NCBI GenBank assembly: GCA_023423895.1
Contig: JAFAER010000095.1
Coordinates: 25,645 to 89,644, forward strand
Direction: 5' to 3'
Source of the DNA: Pseudomonadota bacterium
GTDB lineage: Bacteria; Myxococcota_A; Polyangia; Polyangiales; Polyangiaceae
Length of the DNA stretch: 64,000 nt
In this document: piece after piece, positions 50,194 through 59,181 of the stretch
Layout of the letters: each line of letters opens with the position of its first letter
How positions within the stretch are numbered: position 1 is the stretch's first letter
The notes under the pieces: model-generated
The model's database searches: none
The model's input: the letters and a program-made list of their open reading frames with translations, nothing else
Told to the model about the DNA's origin: nothing
Translations under genes and position numbers: made by a program

Positions 50194-51705
50194 ATGCGCC
50201 GAACGCTTGCCCGTCGAGCACGCTCCGTCGCCTCGCGCGCCCTTGGCCTCGGTCTCGCGATCGCGGGTCTCGTCGCGGCTAAGCCCGCGTCTGCGCAGAC
50301 GCCGCCTGCTGCGCCGGAGAAGATCAGCGTCGGTGACTGGCAGCTCTCGCCCATGCTCGAGGTGCGCGTGCGCGGTGAGTACCGCCGCGATGCGCCGGAC
50401 CTCGGCGGGCTCGACTTCTTCGGTCGTCCGACGCCGCGCGTTCGCGATCAGTGGGTCGTCATGGAGCGTTCCCGTTTCGGTGTCGGTGCCGAGCGGGGCG
50501 CCGTGCGCGCGCAGATCACGTTGCAGGACGCACGCGCGCTCGGCTCGCCGGCGCCCACGGCGAGGCTCGCTGGCGCGCGCGGGATCGGTCGCTTCGAACC
50601 GTACGAAGCCTGGGCCGAGATGCGTTCGAGCGGCGCGCGTCCGAACTACCTCCGCCTCGGACGGCAGGCCGTCGTGTGGGGCGAAGGCCGGCTCGTCGGC
50701 AAGGCGGATTTCGCGCCGGCGGGGCGTGCGCTCGACGCTGCTCGCGGGCATCTCGCATTCGGCAACTTCGATTTCGAGGCGCTTGCCGCGATCCTCGAGG
50801 TGCCGAGCCCGCTCGGCTCTGCGTTCTCGGACACCGCCGGGCCGTCGCGGTCGGGCGTGCAGCTCTTCGGCTTGTCCGCAAAGTGGTCCCTCGACCCGCT
50901 GCTCGCGATCGAGGCGTTCGGCCTTGCGCGGATCGCCCGTAGCAATGGCGAGGAGCTCGACGGATCGCGGTTCGCTTCGTCGCGGCTCTCCGGCGAGCGC
51001 TTCACGACGGCGCTCCGAGTCTCGGGCGAAGCGAAGGGCTGGGCCTACGGCGCGGAGGGCGCCTACCAGTTCGGCAGCACGTCGTCCGTCGGCATTGGTG
51101 GCTCGGACATCTCTGCGTGGGCGGCTGCCGCGCACGTCTCCAAGACGATCGAGCAGCTCCTCTTGCTGCCGACGTTTCGCGTCGCCGGGTCCTACGCATC
51201 GGGCGACGATCGCAAAGGCGTCTACAAGCAGTTCGATCCGCTCCTTGCCGACCCGCAGCGCTTTCACGGACAGATGGACCTGTTCGCGTGGTCGAACATG
51301 ATGGACGTCGCGGGCCGCGCGCAGGTCGCGCCGTGGACGGACACGGCGATCGCGCTGGAGTACCGCTACGCCCGGCTGGCGCAGGGGCGAGGGGAGTGGC
51401 TCGGGAGCTACCTCACCGCGGTCGGCAGCTCGACGCCGCCGCCGCTCGTCTCGACGACGCCGCCGACGGCGGGACCGGCCCCGAGCAACGAGACCGAGCT
51501 CGGGCATGAGCTCGACGTCGTGCTCACGTACCGTCCGTGGATTCCCCTCGAGCTGCGCGCCGGCTGGTCCGGCCTGCTCCTCGGCGATGGCGCGAAGGCC
51601 ATCATGGCCGCACACGCGCGCGGAGACCGCCTCGCGAACGGGGCGATCTCGCCTGCGAACATCGCCCAGTACGCGTACCTGCAGGCGACGCTGACGATGC
51701 CCTGA
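50194..51705 (+). CDS. Outer-membrane alginate-export-type porin
   Basis: ATG 50194 gives 503 residues, with a signal peptide ending ASAQ. The body is beta-rich with the pattern of the alginate-export (PF13372) family: RVRGEYRRDAPDLGG, ERSRFGVGAERGAVRAQITLQDARA, EAWAEM, LRLGRQAVVWGEGRLVG and AYQFG. Later strands follow to LQATLTMP. The RQxVxxGxxRLVG motif in a strand is typical. It forms a barrel for anionic sugar polymers or other solutes; the substrate is unknown. The next barrel gene is 59 bases downstream. Confidence 0.85.
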   Translation: MRRTLARRARSVASRALGLGLAIAGLVAAKPASAQTPPAAPEKISVGDWQLSPMLEVRVRGEYRRDAPDLGGLDFFGRPTPRVRDQWVVMERSRFGVGAERGAVRAQITLQDARALGSPAPTARLAGARGIGRFEPYEAWAEMRSSGARPNYLRLGRQAVVWGEGRLVGKADFAPAGRALDAARGHLAFGNFDFEALAAILEVPSPLGSAFSDTAGPSRSGVQLFGLSAKWSLDPLLAIEAFGLARIARSNGEELDGSRFASSRLSGERFTTALRVSGEAKGWAYGAEGAYQFGSTSSVGIGGSDISAWAAAAHVSKTIEQLLLLPTFRVAGSYASGDDRKGVYKQFDPLLADPQRFHGQMDLFAWSNMMDVAGRAQVAPWTDTAIALEYRYARLAQGRGEWLGSYLTAVGSSTPPPLVSTTPPTAGPAPSNETELGHELDVVLTYRPWIPLELRAGWSGLLLGDGAKAIMAAHARGDRLANGAISPANIAQYAYLQATLTMP

Positions 51706-51764
51706 GCGGTCGTCGGCGAAGTCCGACATCACCGAGGCATGCATCGTGCTGCCGTCGCCGCTCG

Positions 51765-52754
51765 ATGATCCGACGTCGATGGCCGAACGCCTTCCTCTTC
51801 TTCGCCGCCGTCCTCATGACCAGCCGCGCAGGCGCGCAGCCCAGCGAGCGCGAAGGACAGGAAGAAGCCGCGCCGCCGCCGTCCGGCGCAGCGCCGGACG
51901 TCGTGCCGTCTCCCGTGCAGACGCCGCCGCCGCCGCCGAGTCCGTGGCGCGTGGTGCCGCCTTCTGCACCGGTGCTGGCGAGCCCGCCACAGCCGCCGCC
52001 GCCGAGCCCGTGGCGCGTCAAGGCGATCGCCGAGGGCGGCTTCATCGACCCGCTCTTCAACATCGGCGCGTTCGGCGAGCGAGCCACGCGCTTCGACTTC
52101 ATTCGCGACGGCGGTCAGAAGAACCTCTACTTCTACTCGCGATGGAGCGCGGAGATCTCGCTGCACGATCGGCATACCCTCGTGTTCCTCTATCAACCGC
52201 TGGAGCTGGAGAGCACGTTCGTCCCGGATCGTGAGATCCGCGAGCGCTCCGCGGTGTTGTCGGCTGGGCGTCCTGCACGGGTCACGTTCGGCTTTCCGTT
52301 CTATCGATTCAGCTACCTCTACGATGTCCTTCCGTCGCGCCGTTCGGAGCTCGCGTTCGGGTTCACGGGCCAAATCCGGAACGCGAGCTACACCTTCGAG
52401 ACGCTCGACGGCGCCCAGCTCGGCACCGTTCGTAGCGTCGGATTCGTCCCTGCGTTCAAGGTCCGTGGTCGACACACGTGGGACTCGGGCGTCTTCGCCG
52501 GCTTCGAGATCGACGGCGTCTACGCTCCCTTGCAGTACATCAACGGTAGCGACAACGAGACGACCGGCGCGATCCTCGACGCGAGCTTGCGCGCTGGATT
52601 GAAGGTCGATCCGCACGTCGACGCGTTCCTCAACCTTCGCTACCTCGGCGGCGGAGCCACACGAGAAGGCGCGGGCGCCGAGTCGTCGAAGAACTGGGTG
52701 CACATCCTCTTCGTCGGTCTCGGCGCGTCGCTGGAGTTGACGCGCCCGCGTTGA
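51765..52754 (+). CDS. Outer-membrane beta-barrel protein with Pro-rich N-terminus
   Basis: ATG 51765 gives 329 residues; the signal peptide ends SRAGAQ. Residues about 30-90 are Pro-rich with a duplicated unit PPPSPWRV(V/K), a probable periplasmic linker. The rest shows barrel-like strands (WRVKAIAEGGFIDPLFN, NLYFYSRWSAEISLHDRHTLVFLYQPL, VTFGFPFYRFSYLYD, ELAFGFTGQIRNASY, NWVHILFVGLGASLELT). The family is not recognised with certainty. It could form a pair with the porin upstream. Confidence 0.75.
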   Translation: MIRRRWPNAFLFFAAVLMTSRAGAQPSEREGQEEAAPPPSGAAPDVVPSPVQTPPPPPSPWRVVPPSAPVLASPPQPPPPSPWRVKAIAEGGFIDPLFNIGAFGERATRFDFIRDGGQKNLYFYSRWSAEISLHDRHTLVFLYQPLELESTFVPDREIRERSAVLSAGRPARVTFGFPFYRFSYLYDVLPSRRSELAFGFTGQIRNASYTFETLDGAQLGTVRSVGFVPAFKVRGRHTWDSGVFAGFEIDGVYAPLQYINGSDNETTGAILDASLRAGLKVDPHVDAFLNLRYLGGGATREGAGAESSKNWVHILFVGLGASLELTRPR

Positions 52755-52773
52755 AGATCCCCTGGGGCGTTCG

Positions 52774-53436
52774 TCAGCCGCCCCACCGCCGGAGCTTGCC
52801 GACGTCCGCGTGGACGAACCAGTCGCTCTTCGATGTGTAGACCCCGACGCCACCTTGCCAGCCGAGATCCCGGATCTCCTTTTCGAGATCGCGCGGGTCC
52901 ATCCCGCGTGTCTGGGGCTCGACCACGAGTCGGAAGTCGACGGCGTGCCCGAGGGAGTGCTGGCTGTGCGAGGCCACATGGCGCCCCTTCTTCCGCATCA
53001 TCTCGTTCAGCTTCGGGCTGCGATAGCCACTCACGAGCTCGAAGCGGGCGCCGGGATGACGGCGTCCGAGCGAGCGCAGGAGCTCCAGCAGGCGCGGGTC
53101 GAACTCCTTGCGCTCACCGGTGACGCGGTCGGCGAGCAGGCGCGCGAAGCGCTCCGGCGTCGGCGATCGATCATCGAGCGGGACACGCTCGTCCGTGTGC
53201 GTCTGCACGAGCGTGCCGAGCAGCGAAGGTGGGGCGACGGGCGCGACGAAGGCCGTTGAAGGATCGCCCTCCAGCAGTTCCCCCGCGTTCGTCGTGTCTG
53301 CGGCCTCGATCGCGACGCGTGCCGCCTTCTTCGATGCGAGGCCGCTCGAGCGCGAAACCGTCGCGTCGACGCCGACCGCCGACGTGACGAGCGCGGCTCC
53401 GAGCGCAGCGGCCAGACCTGCGGCGAGGCGAAACAT
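52774..53436 (-). CDS. DUF882/YcbK-type peptidase (M15 family)
   Basis: ATG 53436 gives 220 residues with a signal or membrane segment (FRLAAGLAAALGAALVTSAV). The C-terminal part has the M15/DUF882 metal motifs: SGYRSPKLNEMM, SHSQHSLGHAVDF (with His and Asp ligands) and WFVHADVG, ending LRRWGG. YcbK-type proteins are peptidoglycan-related metallopeptidases found in the envelope. It is convergent with the barrel gene at 51765 (19 bases). Confidence 0.87.
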   Translation of the reverse strand: MFRLAAGLAAALGAALVTSAVGVDATVSRSSGLASKKAARVAIEAADTTNAGELLEGDPSTAFVAPVAPPSLLGTLVQTHTDERVPLDDRSPTPERFARLLADRVTGERKEFDPRLLELLRSLGRRHPGARFELVSGYRSPKLNEMMRKKGRHVASHSQHSLGHAVDFRLVVEPQTRGMDPRDLEKEIRDLGWQGGVGVYTSKSDWFVHADVGKLRRWGG

Positions 53437-53692
53437 CGGGTGGGCCGGGATGTTAGCGCAGCTCCTCTGGTCGACCGAAGCGGCGTGGGCGTCCAGATGC
53501 CTGGTGCCGGCAAGGAGAGCTGAGCAGGGGCGGCGAGGCGCCCGCGTGTCGGCCGCACCGTGGAAGGAGGAGAACGCGGACAGGCGGACACGCGAACGGG
53601 GCACGGGCCGCGCGCGCGAAGGCAAAGCGGGGCGTTTCGCCGGCTGAAAGCCTTGACGCGAGCACCCTCGACAGCGGACGCTTTTGACCCCG

Positions 53693-54298
53693 ATGGCGGA
53701 AGGGCGCGCAGACACGGAGCTCCTCAGGGCGATTGCCGAGGGAGACGTGCGCGCCGTCGGCGACCTCTACGATCGCCATTCGGCGACGCTCTTCCCGATC
53801 GCCCTCCGGATCCTGCGTGAGCGGTCCGAAGCCGAAGACGTGCTCCACGACGCGTTCGTCGCGCTCAGCGAGCGCGCGAGCCAATATGCGCCGGAGCGCG
53901 GCTCGGTCATCGCGTGGCTCGTCACGCTCGTGCGGAACCTGAGCATCGATCGCACGCGCCGTCGCGAGCGCCGTGGAACGCTCACGCGCGAGGTGCTTCC
54001 GCACGAGCCGCCGGCGTCCGTGCGCGATCCGGAGCGGCTCACGTCGGAGGCCGACGAGCGCGAGAAGATCCGCCGAGCGCTCGCGACGCTTCCGGACGCC
54101 CAGCGACAGACGCTCGAAGTCGCGTTCTTCGAGGGGCTCACGTACCCGGAGATCGCGGCACGTGAGAACGTGCCACTCGGAACGATCAAGTCGCGAGCGG
54201 CCCGAGCGCTCGCTGCGCTGCGCGACGCACTCGCGAAGGAAGGCGTCGTGCTCGAGAGGGCGCTCCGAGCACGACAAGGATCGGGAAAGAGCGAATGA
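53693..54298 (+). CDS. ECF-type RNA polymerase sigma factor
   Basis: ATG 53693 gives 201 residues; a TTG nine bases upstream is an alternative. Region 2 reads DLYDRHSATLFPIALRILRERSEAEDVLHDAFVAL. Region 4 is in ALATLPDAQRQTLEVAFFEGLTYPEIAARENVPLGTIKSRAARAL. The size and missing region 3 mark an ECF sigma factor. The stop overlaps the ATG of the hydrolase gene (ATGA). Unlike most ECF genes, no anti-sigma factor gene follows; the hydrolase may share its operon by chance or be under its control. Confidence 0.92.
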   Translation: MAEGRADTELLRAIAEGDVRAVGDLYDRHSATLFPIALRILRERSEAEDVLHDAFVALSERASQYAPERGSVIAWLVTLVRNLSIDRTRRRERRGTLTREVLPHEPPASVRDPERLTSEADEREKIRRALATLPDAQRQTLEVAFFEGLTYPEIAARENVPLGTIKSRAARALAALRDALAKEGVVLERALRARQGSGKSE

Positions 54299-55146
54299 GT
54301 ATCGAGCTCGACGAGGGGACCCTCGGCAAGCGAGCCAGGAGCGGACCGGACCTCTACTACGCCTCCGCGATGCCGTCGGAGGGCCTCAGGGCCGTCCTCG
54401 GCATCGTTCACGGCTATGCGGATCACGGCGCGCGCTACCGGCACGTCATGGGCGCGCTCGCGGAGCACGGGATCGGGTCGATCGCGATCGATCTCCGCGG
54501 TCACGGTCGGGCGCTCGGTCCGCGCGGGTTCTGTAACCGCTTCGACGAGTTTCTCGACGACGCACGCGAGCTCCGTCGGCTCGTCGACGAGCGCGCGAGC
54601 GCAAAGGGAACCCCGACGTTCCTCTTCGGCCACAGCTTCGGCGGGCTCGTGTCGGCTTCGAGCGTGATCGAAGATCCGGGTAACCTCCGAGGGCTCGTCC
54701 TGTCCGCGCCCTTCTTCGGCTTCCAGGTCCACGTGCCGAAGATCAAGGTGATGGCCGCGAAGCTCGCGTCGCGGATCTATCCGAAGCTCGCATTGCCGTC
54801 GGGGCTCGCGGGCAAGGACATGACGCACGATCCGGAGAAGGCCCGCGCGTACGACGGCGATCCGCTCGTCTTCGGAAACGCCACGGCGCGCTGGTACACG
54901 GAGAGCGTCGAAGCGCAGGCGCGCGTCCTGGCGAACGCTCCGAAGCTGAAGCTCCCGCTCTACGTCGCGTTCGGGACAGGCGACCAGATCGCCAGCATGA
55001 CGGCCGCCAAACGTGTCTTCGACAGCGCTGGAAGCGCCGACAAGACGTGGGATCCGCGCGAGGGGCTGTTTCACGAGGTGCTCAACGAGCCTTCGTGGAA
55101 GGACCTCGCCGAAGCGATCGCGCGCTGGATCACGGCGCACGCCTGA
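54295..55146 (+). CDS. Alpha/beta hydrolase, monoacylglycerol-lipase-like
   Basis: The 283-residue protein has the lysophospholipase/monoglyceride lipase pattern: GIVHGYADHGARY, DLRGHGRALG, FGHSFGGLVS (nucleophile Ser), LPLYVAFGTGDQIAS (Asp region) and a late His in FHEVLNEPSW. It is a soluble serine hydrolase that probably cleaves acyl esters of lipids. Its start overlaps the sigma factor stop, and a hairpin terminator lies 49 bases after the end. Confidence 0.9.
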   Translation: MSIELDEGTLGKRARSGPDLYYASAMPSEGLRAVLGIVHGYADHGARYRHVMGALAEHGIGSIAIDLRGHGRALGPRGFCNRFDEFLDDARELRRLVDERASAKGTPTFLFGHSFGGLVSASSVIEDPGNLRGLVLSAPFFGFQVHVPKIKVMAAKLASRIYPKLALPSGLAGKDMTHDPEKARAYDGDPLVFGNATARWYTESVEAQARVLANAPKLKLPLYVAFGTGDQIASMTAAKRVFDSAGSADKTWDPREGLFHEVLNEPSWKDLAEAIARWITAHA

Positions 55147-55194
55147 GCCGCTCGCGGCGCGGCTTGCGAAGCGCGCCGGCGAGAGCACAAAGCA

Positions 55195-55224
55195 AGAGAG
55201 CCCTCCCCGATGGGAAGGCTCTCT
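55195..55224. terminator. Hairpin between convergent genes
   Basis: AGAGAGCC pairs with GGCTCTCT around an inner TCCC/GGGA stem and the loop CGAT. It lies between the lipase stop (55146) and the end of the lipoprotein gene (55263), so it can stop both. Confidence 0.75.
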
Positions 55225-55262
55225 CGGCTCACGTCACGAGGACGAGTCGCCTCGTCACAGTC

Positions 55263-55988
55263 TCACTGGCAGACGCCGGTGAAGCGGTTCGCGAGGTCGA
55301 AGAAGTGGCACGTCTGGTTGCCGCTGCACTCGTCGTCGCTCGAGCAGAGCGTGAGCTCGCCGGCGTTGCAGCCGTCGGCGCGGCAGCGGCTGCCGCCCAC
55401 GAAGAAGCCCTGATCGTTGTTGAAGAAGTTCCCGCAGCCCGGGAAGTCCTTCGTGTCCGGCTGGGCCTTCGGTGCTCCGCCGGTGCCGGCGACCACGCAG
55501 CAAGCCTCACCCGCGTTCGGGCAGTGCTTGCTCTCCGTGCAGTGCCACTCGCGGCCGCCCGCGTCGGGGGCGAAGTTGCACGAGCCCGCCTGGTAGCCGC
55601 CGCTCTGGTCTTCCTGGGCGGTCGCGCACTTGGCCTTCAGGAACTTGCCGTCCGGACCCTTCTCGTCCGCGCAGCACACCTGGTTCGTGGCCGGATCGCA
55701 CTGACCGGCGTCGTTCGAATCGGTTCCGCCGAAGCAGAACACGCCCTTGTTCGAACGGGGCGTGGGAGCGCCTTCGCAGTCCGGAGCGGCGTCCTTCGTG
55801 GTGTTGCCGCCGTCGTCGTCCGTGTTGTCGCTGCCGTCGGCGCGCGACGAGTCGCGGCCCGCGTCGTTGCCGGTCTGGCCGGGGAGCGGCGTCGTCCCGT
55901 TGTCCGTGCTGCACGCGGCCAGAACGCCGACCGTGGCGAGAAGAGTGCCGCCGAAGAAGAATGCGAGACGACGGTTACGCTGCTGCAT
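55263..55988 (-). CDS. Cys-rich lipoprotein
   Basis: ATG 55988, seven bases after GGAGG, gives 241 residues. The signal peptide ends VLAAC (Cys26 with a Ser next) and is followed by Asp/Gly/Thr-rich linker (DNTDDDGGNTT). The body has many Cys pairs (VCCADEKGPDGK, HCPNAGEACCVVAG, CHFFDLANRFTGVCQ), probably disulfide-bonded. No family is recognised, but the design is common among predatory myxobacterial secretomes. The terminator at 55195 is shared with the lipase gene. Confidence 0.75.
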   Translation of the reverse strand: MQQRNRRLAFFFGGTLLATVGVLAACSTDNGTTPLPGQTGNDAGRDSSRADGSDNTDDDGGNTTKDAAPDCEGAPTPRSNKGVFCFGGTDSNDAGQCDPATNQVCCADEKGPDGKFLKAKCATAQEDQSGGYQAGSCNFAPDAGGREWHCTESKHCPNAGEACCVVAGTGGAPKAQPDTKDFPGCGNFFNNDQGFFVGGSRCRADGCNAGELTLCSSDDECSGNQTCHFFDLANRFTGVCQ

Positions 55989-56003
55989 GGCTAGTCCCTC
56001 CAA

Positions 56004-56307
56004 GAAAGCCCGCCGGCGAGGCCTGTGAACGTTGTTGTCACGAGGCGACGATGGCGGCTTGTCACGACGACCAATTGAGGCTGGGCCGCCCTGCGGGGGG
56101 CGGAAGGGCGTTCAGGCGCCCTGCGGAGCGGTTTTCCTAGCACGACTTTGGGCAAAGTCCGCCGTAGGACTTACACAAGCCCAGAAAGTCACCATGCTGT
56201 CGCACCTTTGGCGCATGCTTTCCGTGAGCGTCGATCGGCGCGTGCGCCGGCCATCGACGTCGGAAGTGCGTCCATGCCTCTTGGAACGGCACGCGTGACC
56301 GGCGATT
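56004..56307. other. Intergenic stretch, no gene seen
   Basis: About 300 bases upstream of the Cys-rich lipoprotein and downstream of the ferredoxin. No convincing gene or RNA is visible. A GGGCGTTCAGGCGCCC hairpin lies near 56106-56121. Confidence 0.5.
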
Positions 56308-56323
56308 CGTTTCTCGAGAAACG
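56308..56323. terminator. Perfect 16-base palindrome after the ferredoxin gene
   Basis: CGTTTCTCGAGAAACG is fully self-complementary. It lies 18 bases past the stop of the minus-strand ferredoxin gene. It may be a short terminator or a protein site; no T run follows. Confidence 0.4.
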
Positions 56324-56340
56324 GATCGCGCCGTCGTCGC

Positions 56341-56661
56341 TCAGTACTCGTTCTGCGCGCGGACGACGACCTTGCCGGCGCCGGCCCGCATCTTCGCGCA
56401 GCAGGCGAGCCGGAAGCGCGGAGGCGGCGAGCAGACGGCGTCGAGGACGTCGCGCTCCTCGTCCTCCGGCGGAAGGAGCGCGTCGCCGCCTTCGATCACC
56501 TCGATGTGGCACGTCGCGCAGCTCGCGCTTCGGCAGGAGAACGGGATGGGCGCCGCGTGGTCATCGCAGAGGTCCGCGAGGGCACCACCTTCGGGCGCGT
56601 TCACCGTCTTCTTCTGGGAGCCGTCGAACGACTCGAACGTGATCTCCGGCATGGCCGCCAC
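56341..56661 (-). CDS. 2Fe-2S ferredoxin
   Basis: The 106-residue protein has the plant-type ferredoxin layout with an acidic fold (ITFESFDGSQKKTVNAPEGG). The cluster ligands are the three cysteines in SCRSASCATCH (C-x4-C-x2-C) and a fourth Cys near residue 87 in RLACCAKM. ATG 56652 is an alternative start three codons in. It is a soluble electron carrier; its partner oxygenase or reductase is not adjacent. The nearby DNA methyltransferase ends 88 bases upstream. Confidence 0.92.
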   Translation of the reverse strand: MAAMPEITFESFDGSQKKTVNAPEGGALADLCDDHAAPIPFSCRSASCATCHIEVIEGGDALLPPEDEERDVLDAVCSPPPRFRLACCAKMRAGAGKVVVRAQNEY

Positions 56662-56749
56662 GTCTTAGTCCGGGACGACGGCCGCACGCAAGTCAGCCTT
56701 CCGTCAGAAACGGTCGTGGTCGCGTCTGGCCGCGTCTGGCCGCGTGAGC

Positions 56750-58222
56750 TCACGCGCGGCGAAGCAGAAGCGCGTGCTCGAAACGGGGACGGCCGGAGAA
56801 TGCGCCCTGCGTGGGGCCATGGAAGTGCGGGCGCGCCTGGGACGCGCGTGCAACGGGGGTGAGCTCGCCGCCGCGCTCGGCCACACGCCCGACGACGTCG
56901 TCGGCGCGGATGGGCTCGGCGCGTTCGCCTCGCGGACCACGCGCGGACGCCGAATCCGCGATGAGCAGAACGAGCGGCGCGCCCGGCTTCATCACACGAG
57001 CGAGCGAGTGGAAGAGCTTTGCGAGCTCGCGCTCCCATGACGTCACCGCGTCGCGTGGCGATAGACGTTCGTAGTTGCGGCGCGCGCCGATCTCTCCGCG
57101 CGCGAGCTTCCGCGCGTCGAGATCGAGCCAGCGCATGCGGAGCTCGTGGTGCTGGAGGTAGTCGTACGTCGCGACGTAGGGCGGGGACGTGATGACCGCG
57201 TCGATCGAAGCGTCGGCGACCTTCGCGAGCAGGTTGGCGTCGTCCTCGAAGACGCGTGCACGAGGAGGCGCGGAGGCCCGCGCGTTGTTCCGGAGGAGCA
57301 TCGCGAAATCGTCGAAGCGGCGTGCGAGCTCTTCGGTCTTCTTCACGAAGAGGCGCGACGGGTATCCCGCGGCGATCCTCTTCTCGACCGTGCCTTCCGA
57401 CGTGTCGCCGCGACGCGGGCTCAGCTTCACGAGGATGGACGAAAGGACGAGCGACAGGTCCGGCCGGTGCTCGGGCGGCGCATCGCCGATCCCGGCGCGG
57501 AGCCCGTCGAGCTCCAGCAGGACATGCGGTGGGAAGAGCGAGACGTCTTCCTGCGGCAGCCGTCGCGACGCTCCCGCCTTTGCTTTGCGCCGCGACTCGG
57601 CGTGGGCCGCGACGCCACGAGCGGCCTCGACCAATGCCTGGGTCTTCTCCGGCGTCCGCGGGTACGTCTTTGCTCGCGCGAGCATGACCGCGATCGGATT
57701 GAGGTCCGAGCCGACCGTCGCTCGTCCGGCGAGCATGGCTTCGATGAGGACGGTGCCCGATCCGCAGAACGGATCGAGCACGGTCCCGCCTGCCGGGACG
57801 AGATCCTCGATGAGCCTGCGGACCGTCACCGGATGGGCACGCGCCGGGTAGGCGTGAAAGCCATGCACGTGCGCGCGGTCGTCCGCGCCCTCGTCGGTGG
57901 CGGGCGCGACGTCGAGCGCGTGCGTGAGGAGCTCGGCCATCTTCCTGTCGCCGCTCGTCTCGACCTCTCCGCCCACGTTCGTGAGCGAGCGCCGGCGCTT
58001 CGGCGGCTCCGCGCTGATGACGCCGAGGGCGGGCCCGTCGTTCGTGCTCTCCGTCGGCGGCTCCGCGTGCTCGCGCGTGGTCGGGGGCGCGAGTCGAGCG
58101 TCGCGCGGGCCTCGAGCGCCGGCGGTCCGACGTGGGCCCTCGTGGCTGCGTCCACCTCTCGAACCGCCATCGCGTCGGGGGCCGGTTCGCTCGTCGTGGC
58201 GCTTGGTCCGTTGCTCACTCAT
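56750..58222 (-). CDS. Orphan DNA methyltransferase (N4/N6 class, TSPPY motif)
   Basis: The 490-residue protein has a basic disordered N-terminus (about 1-80). A segment FHAYPARAHP at 122-131 follows, then DPFCGSGT (motif I, residues 150-157) with SDLNP. TSPPY (motif IV) lies at 345-349, followed by DYLQHHELRMRW. TSPPY with preceding FxGxG is found in solitary amino-methyltransferases. The long stretch between the motifs may contain the target-recognition part. No restriction endonuclease is adjacent, so it probably acts in DNA marking, not in restriction. The start overlaps the zinc-ribbon gene (ATGA). Confidence 0.85.
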   Translation of the reverse strand: MSEQRTKRHDERTGPRRDGGSRGGRSHEGPRRTAGARGPRDARLAPPTTREHAEPPTESTNDGPALGVISAEPPKRRRSLTNVGGEVETSGDRKMAELLTHALDVAPATDEGADDRAHVHGFHAYPARAHPVTVRRLIEDLVPAGGTVLDPFCGSGTVLIEAMLAGRATVGSDLNPIAVMLARAKTYPRTPEKTQALVEAARGVAAHAESRRKAKAGASRRLPQEDVSLFPPHVLLELDGLRAGIGDAPPEHRPDLSLVLSSILVKLSPRRGDTSEGTVEKRIAAGYPSRLFVKKTEELARRFDDFAMLLRNNARASAPPRARVFEDDANLLAKVADASIDAVITSPPYVATYDYLQHHELRMRWLDLDARKLARGEIGARRNYERLSPRDAVTSWERELAKLFHSLARVMKPGAPLVLLIADSASARGPRGERAEPIRADDVVGRVAERGGELTPVARASQARPHFHGPTQGAFSGRPRFEHALLLRRA

Positions 58223-58959
58223 CGTACGCGGCCCTCTTGCCCCGGTTTTGCCTCGTCGGCGAGCTCTTCTTCCGTGCCTTCCGTGTCGGACGGCTCGGGG
58301 CCGATCCGGACCAGCGGATTCGGCCCCGCGCTGTAGCGGACCTCCGCGTCATCGCCGACGTCGATCCGGGTCCGATCCTGGACGGTGAGCGCCGCGAGGA
58401 GCTCGTCCGCGTGTTCCGGCGGAATCGCGAGCATCTTCGCTAGCGCCACCGGTGTGATCCCTCCCTTCGAGTGCGCGGCAGCAGCCTCGGCCGCCGCTTG
58501 CCACGCGCGCTCGCTCGCGGCTCTGGCGTGCTCACGCGCCTTGGCGGCTCGAGCACGCGAGCGCACGGAGAGAACGAGCGGGGCGATCGCGAGCACGAGG
58601 AGGACGACCTTGCCCACGATCGAAGCCGGCATGACCGCGAGCGCAACCAGGGTGACTGCGGACGCGAAGATCCCCTGGACGACCGTCGCCACGGACGCCA
58701 GCCGTGCATTCGCGAGAGCCTTCTTCTGCTCGCGCAGCGCGTTCGACGCCGCGTCGCCCCCGAAGCCGCCCGGGATCCGCGGCCCGCCGCACATCGCGCA
58801 GACGGATTGGACTCCGCTGCCGTCGATGCGCGCGACGGCATTGCAATGCGGGCACCGGTTCGACTCTCCGGATGCATACCCGCAACGCGAGCAGCTGCCT
58901 CCTTCAGCGAGTGTGACGAAGGCGTTCGCGCCGCAGGCCGGACATGTCGAGGTCGCCAC
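58219..58959 (-). CDS. Zinc-ribbon membrane protein
   Basis: The 246-residue protein has three to four CxxC pairs at the N-terminus (CPAC, CSRC, CPHC, CAMC; residues about 6-58), then a helical region with membrane segments (SAVTLVALAVMPASIVGKVVLLVLAIAPLVLSV). A C-terminal coiled, Ala/Arg-rich helix leads to a winged-helix-like end (ITPVALAKMLAIPPEHADELLAALTVQ). The pattern of zinc ribbons plus two helices is seen in envelope or signalling proteins of unknown role. The gene is translationally coupled (ATGA) to the methyltransferase. Confidence 0.75.
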   Translation of the reverse strand: MATSTCPACGANAFVTLAEGGSCSRCGYASGESNRCPHCNAVARIDGSGVQSVCAMCGGPRIPGGFGGDAASNALREQKKALANARLASVATVVQGIFASAVTLVALAVMPASIVGKVVLLVLAIAPLVLSVRSRARAAKAREHARAASERAWQAAAEAAAAHSKGGITPVALAKMLAIPPEHADELLAALTVQDRTRIDVGDDAEVRYSAGPNPLVRIGPEPSDTEGTEEELADEAKPGQEGRVR

Positions 58960-59144
58960 GACGACCGGGCCTCAGGGCTGCGGGCCCGGAAGAAGGGCGC
59001 GTTCCCGCATCGCGCGTCCGCTGGTGTCTCGGGGCATGACCGTGTGTTCCTGGCGTCTCGCGTTCTCGAGTCCGAACGGCCAGTCTACACCGAATCGCGT
59101 AGCGGCATGTCCGACGCACGCGTAGCGACGACGTCGTCGTCGAT

Positions 59145-59173
59145 GCCGTTGCCGTTGCCGTTGCCGTTGCCGT
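59145..59173. repeat. Hexanucleotide microsatellite (GCCGTT)
   Basis: Nearly five copies of GCCGTT lie just downstream of lolA (stop at 59182). They are outside coding sequence and could vary in length between strains. Confidence 0.85.
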
Positions 59174-59181
59174 CGGTCCGT

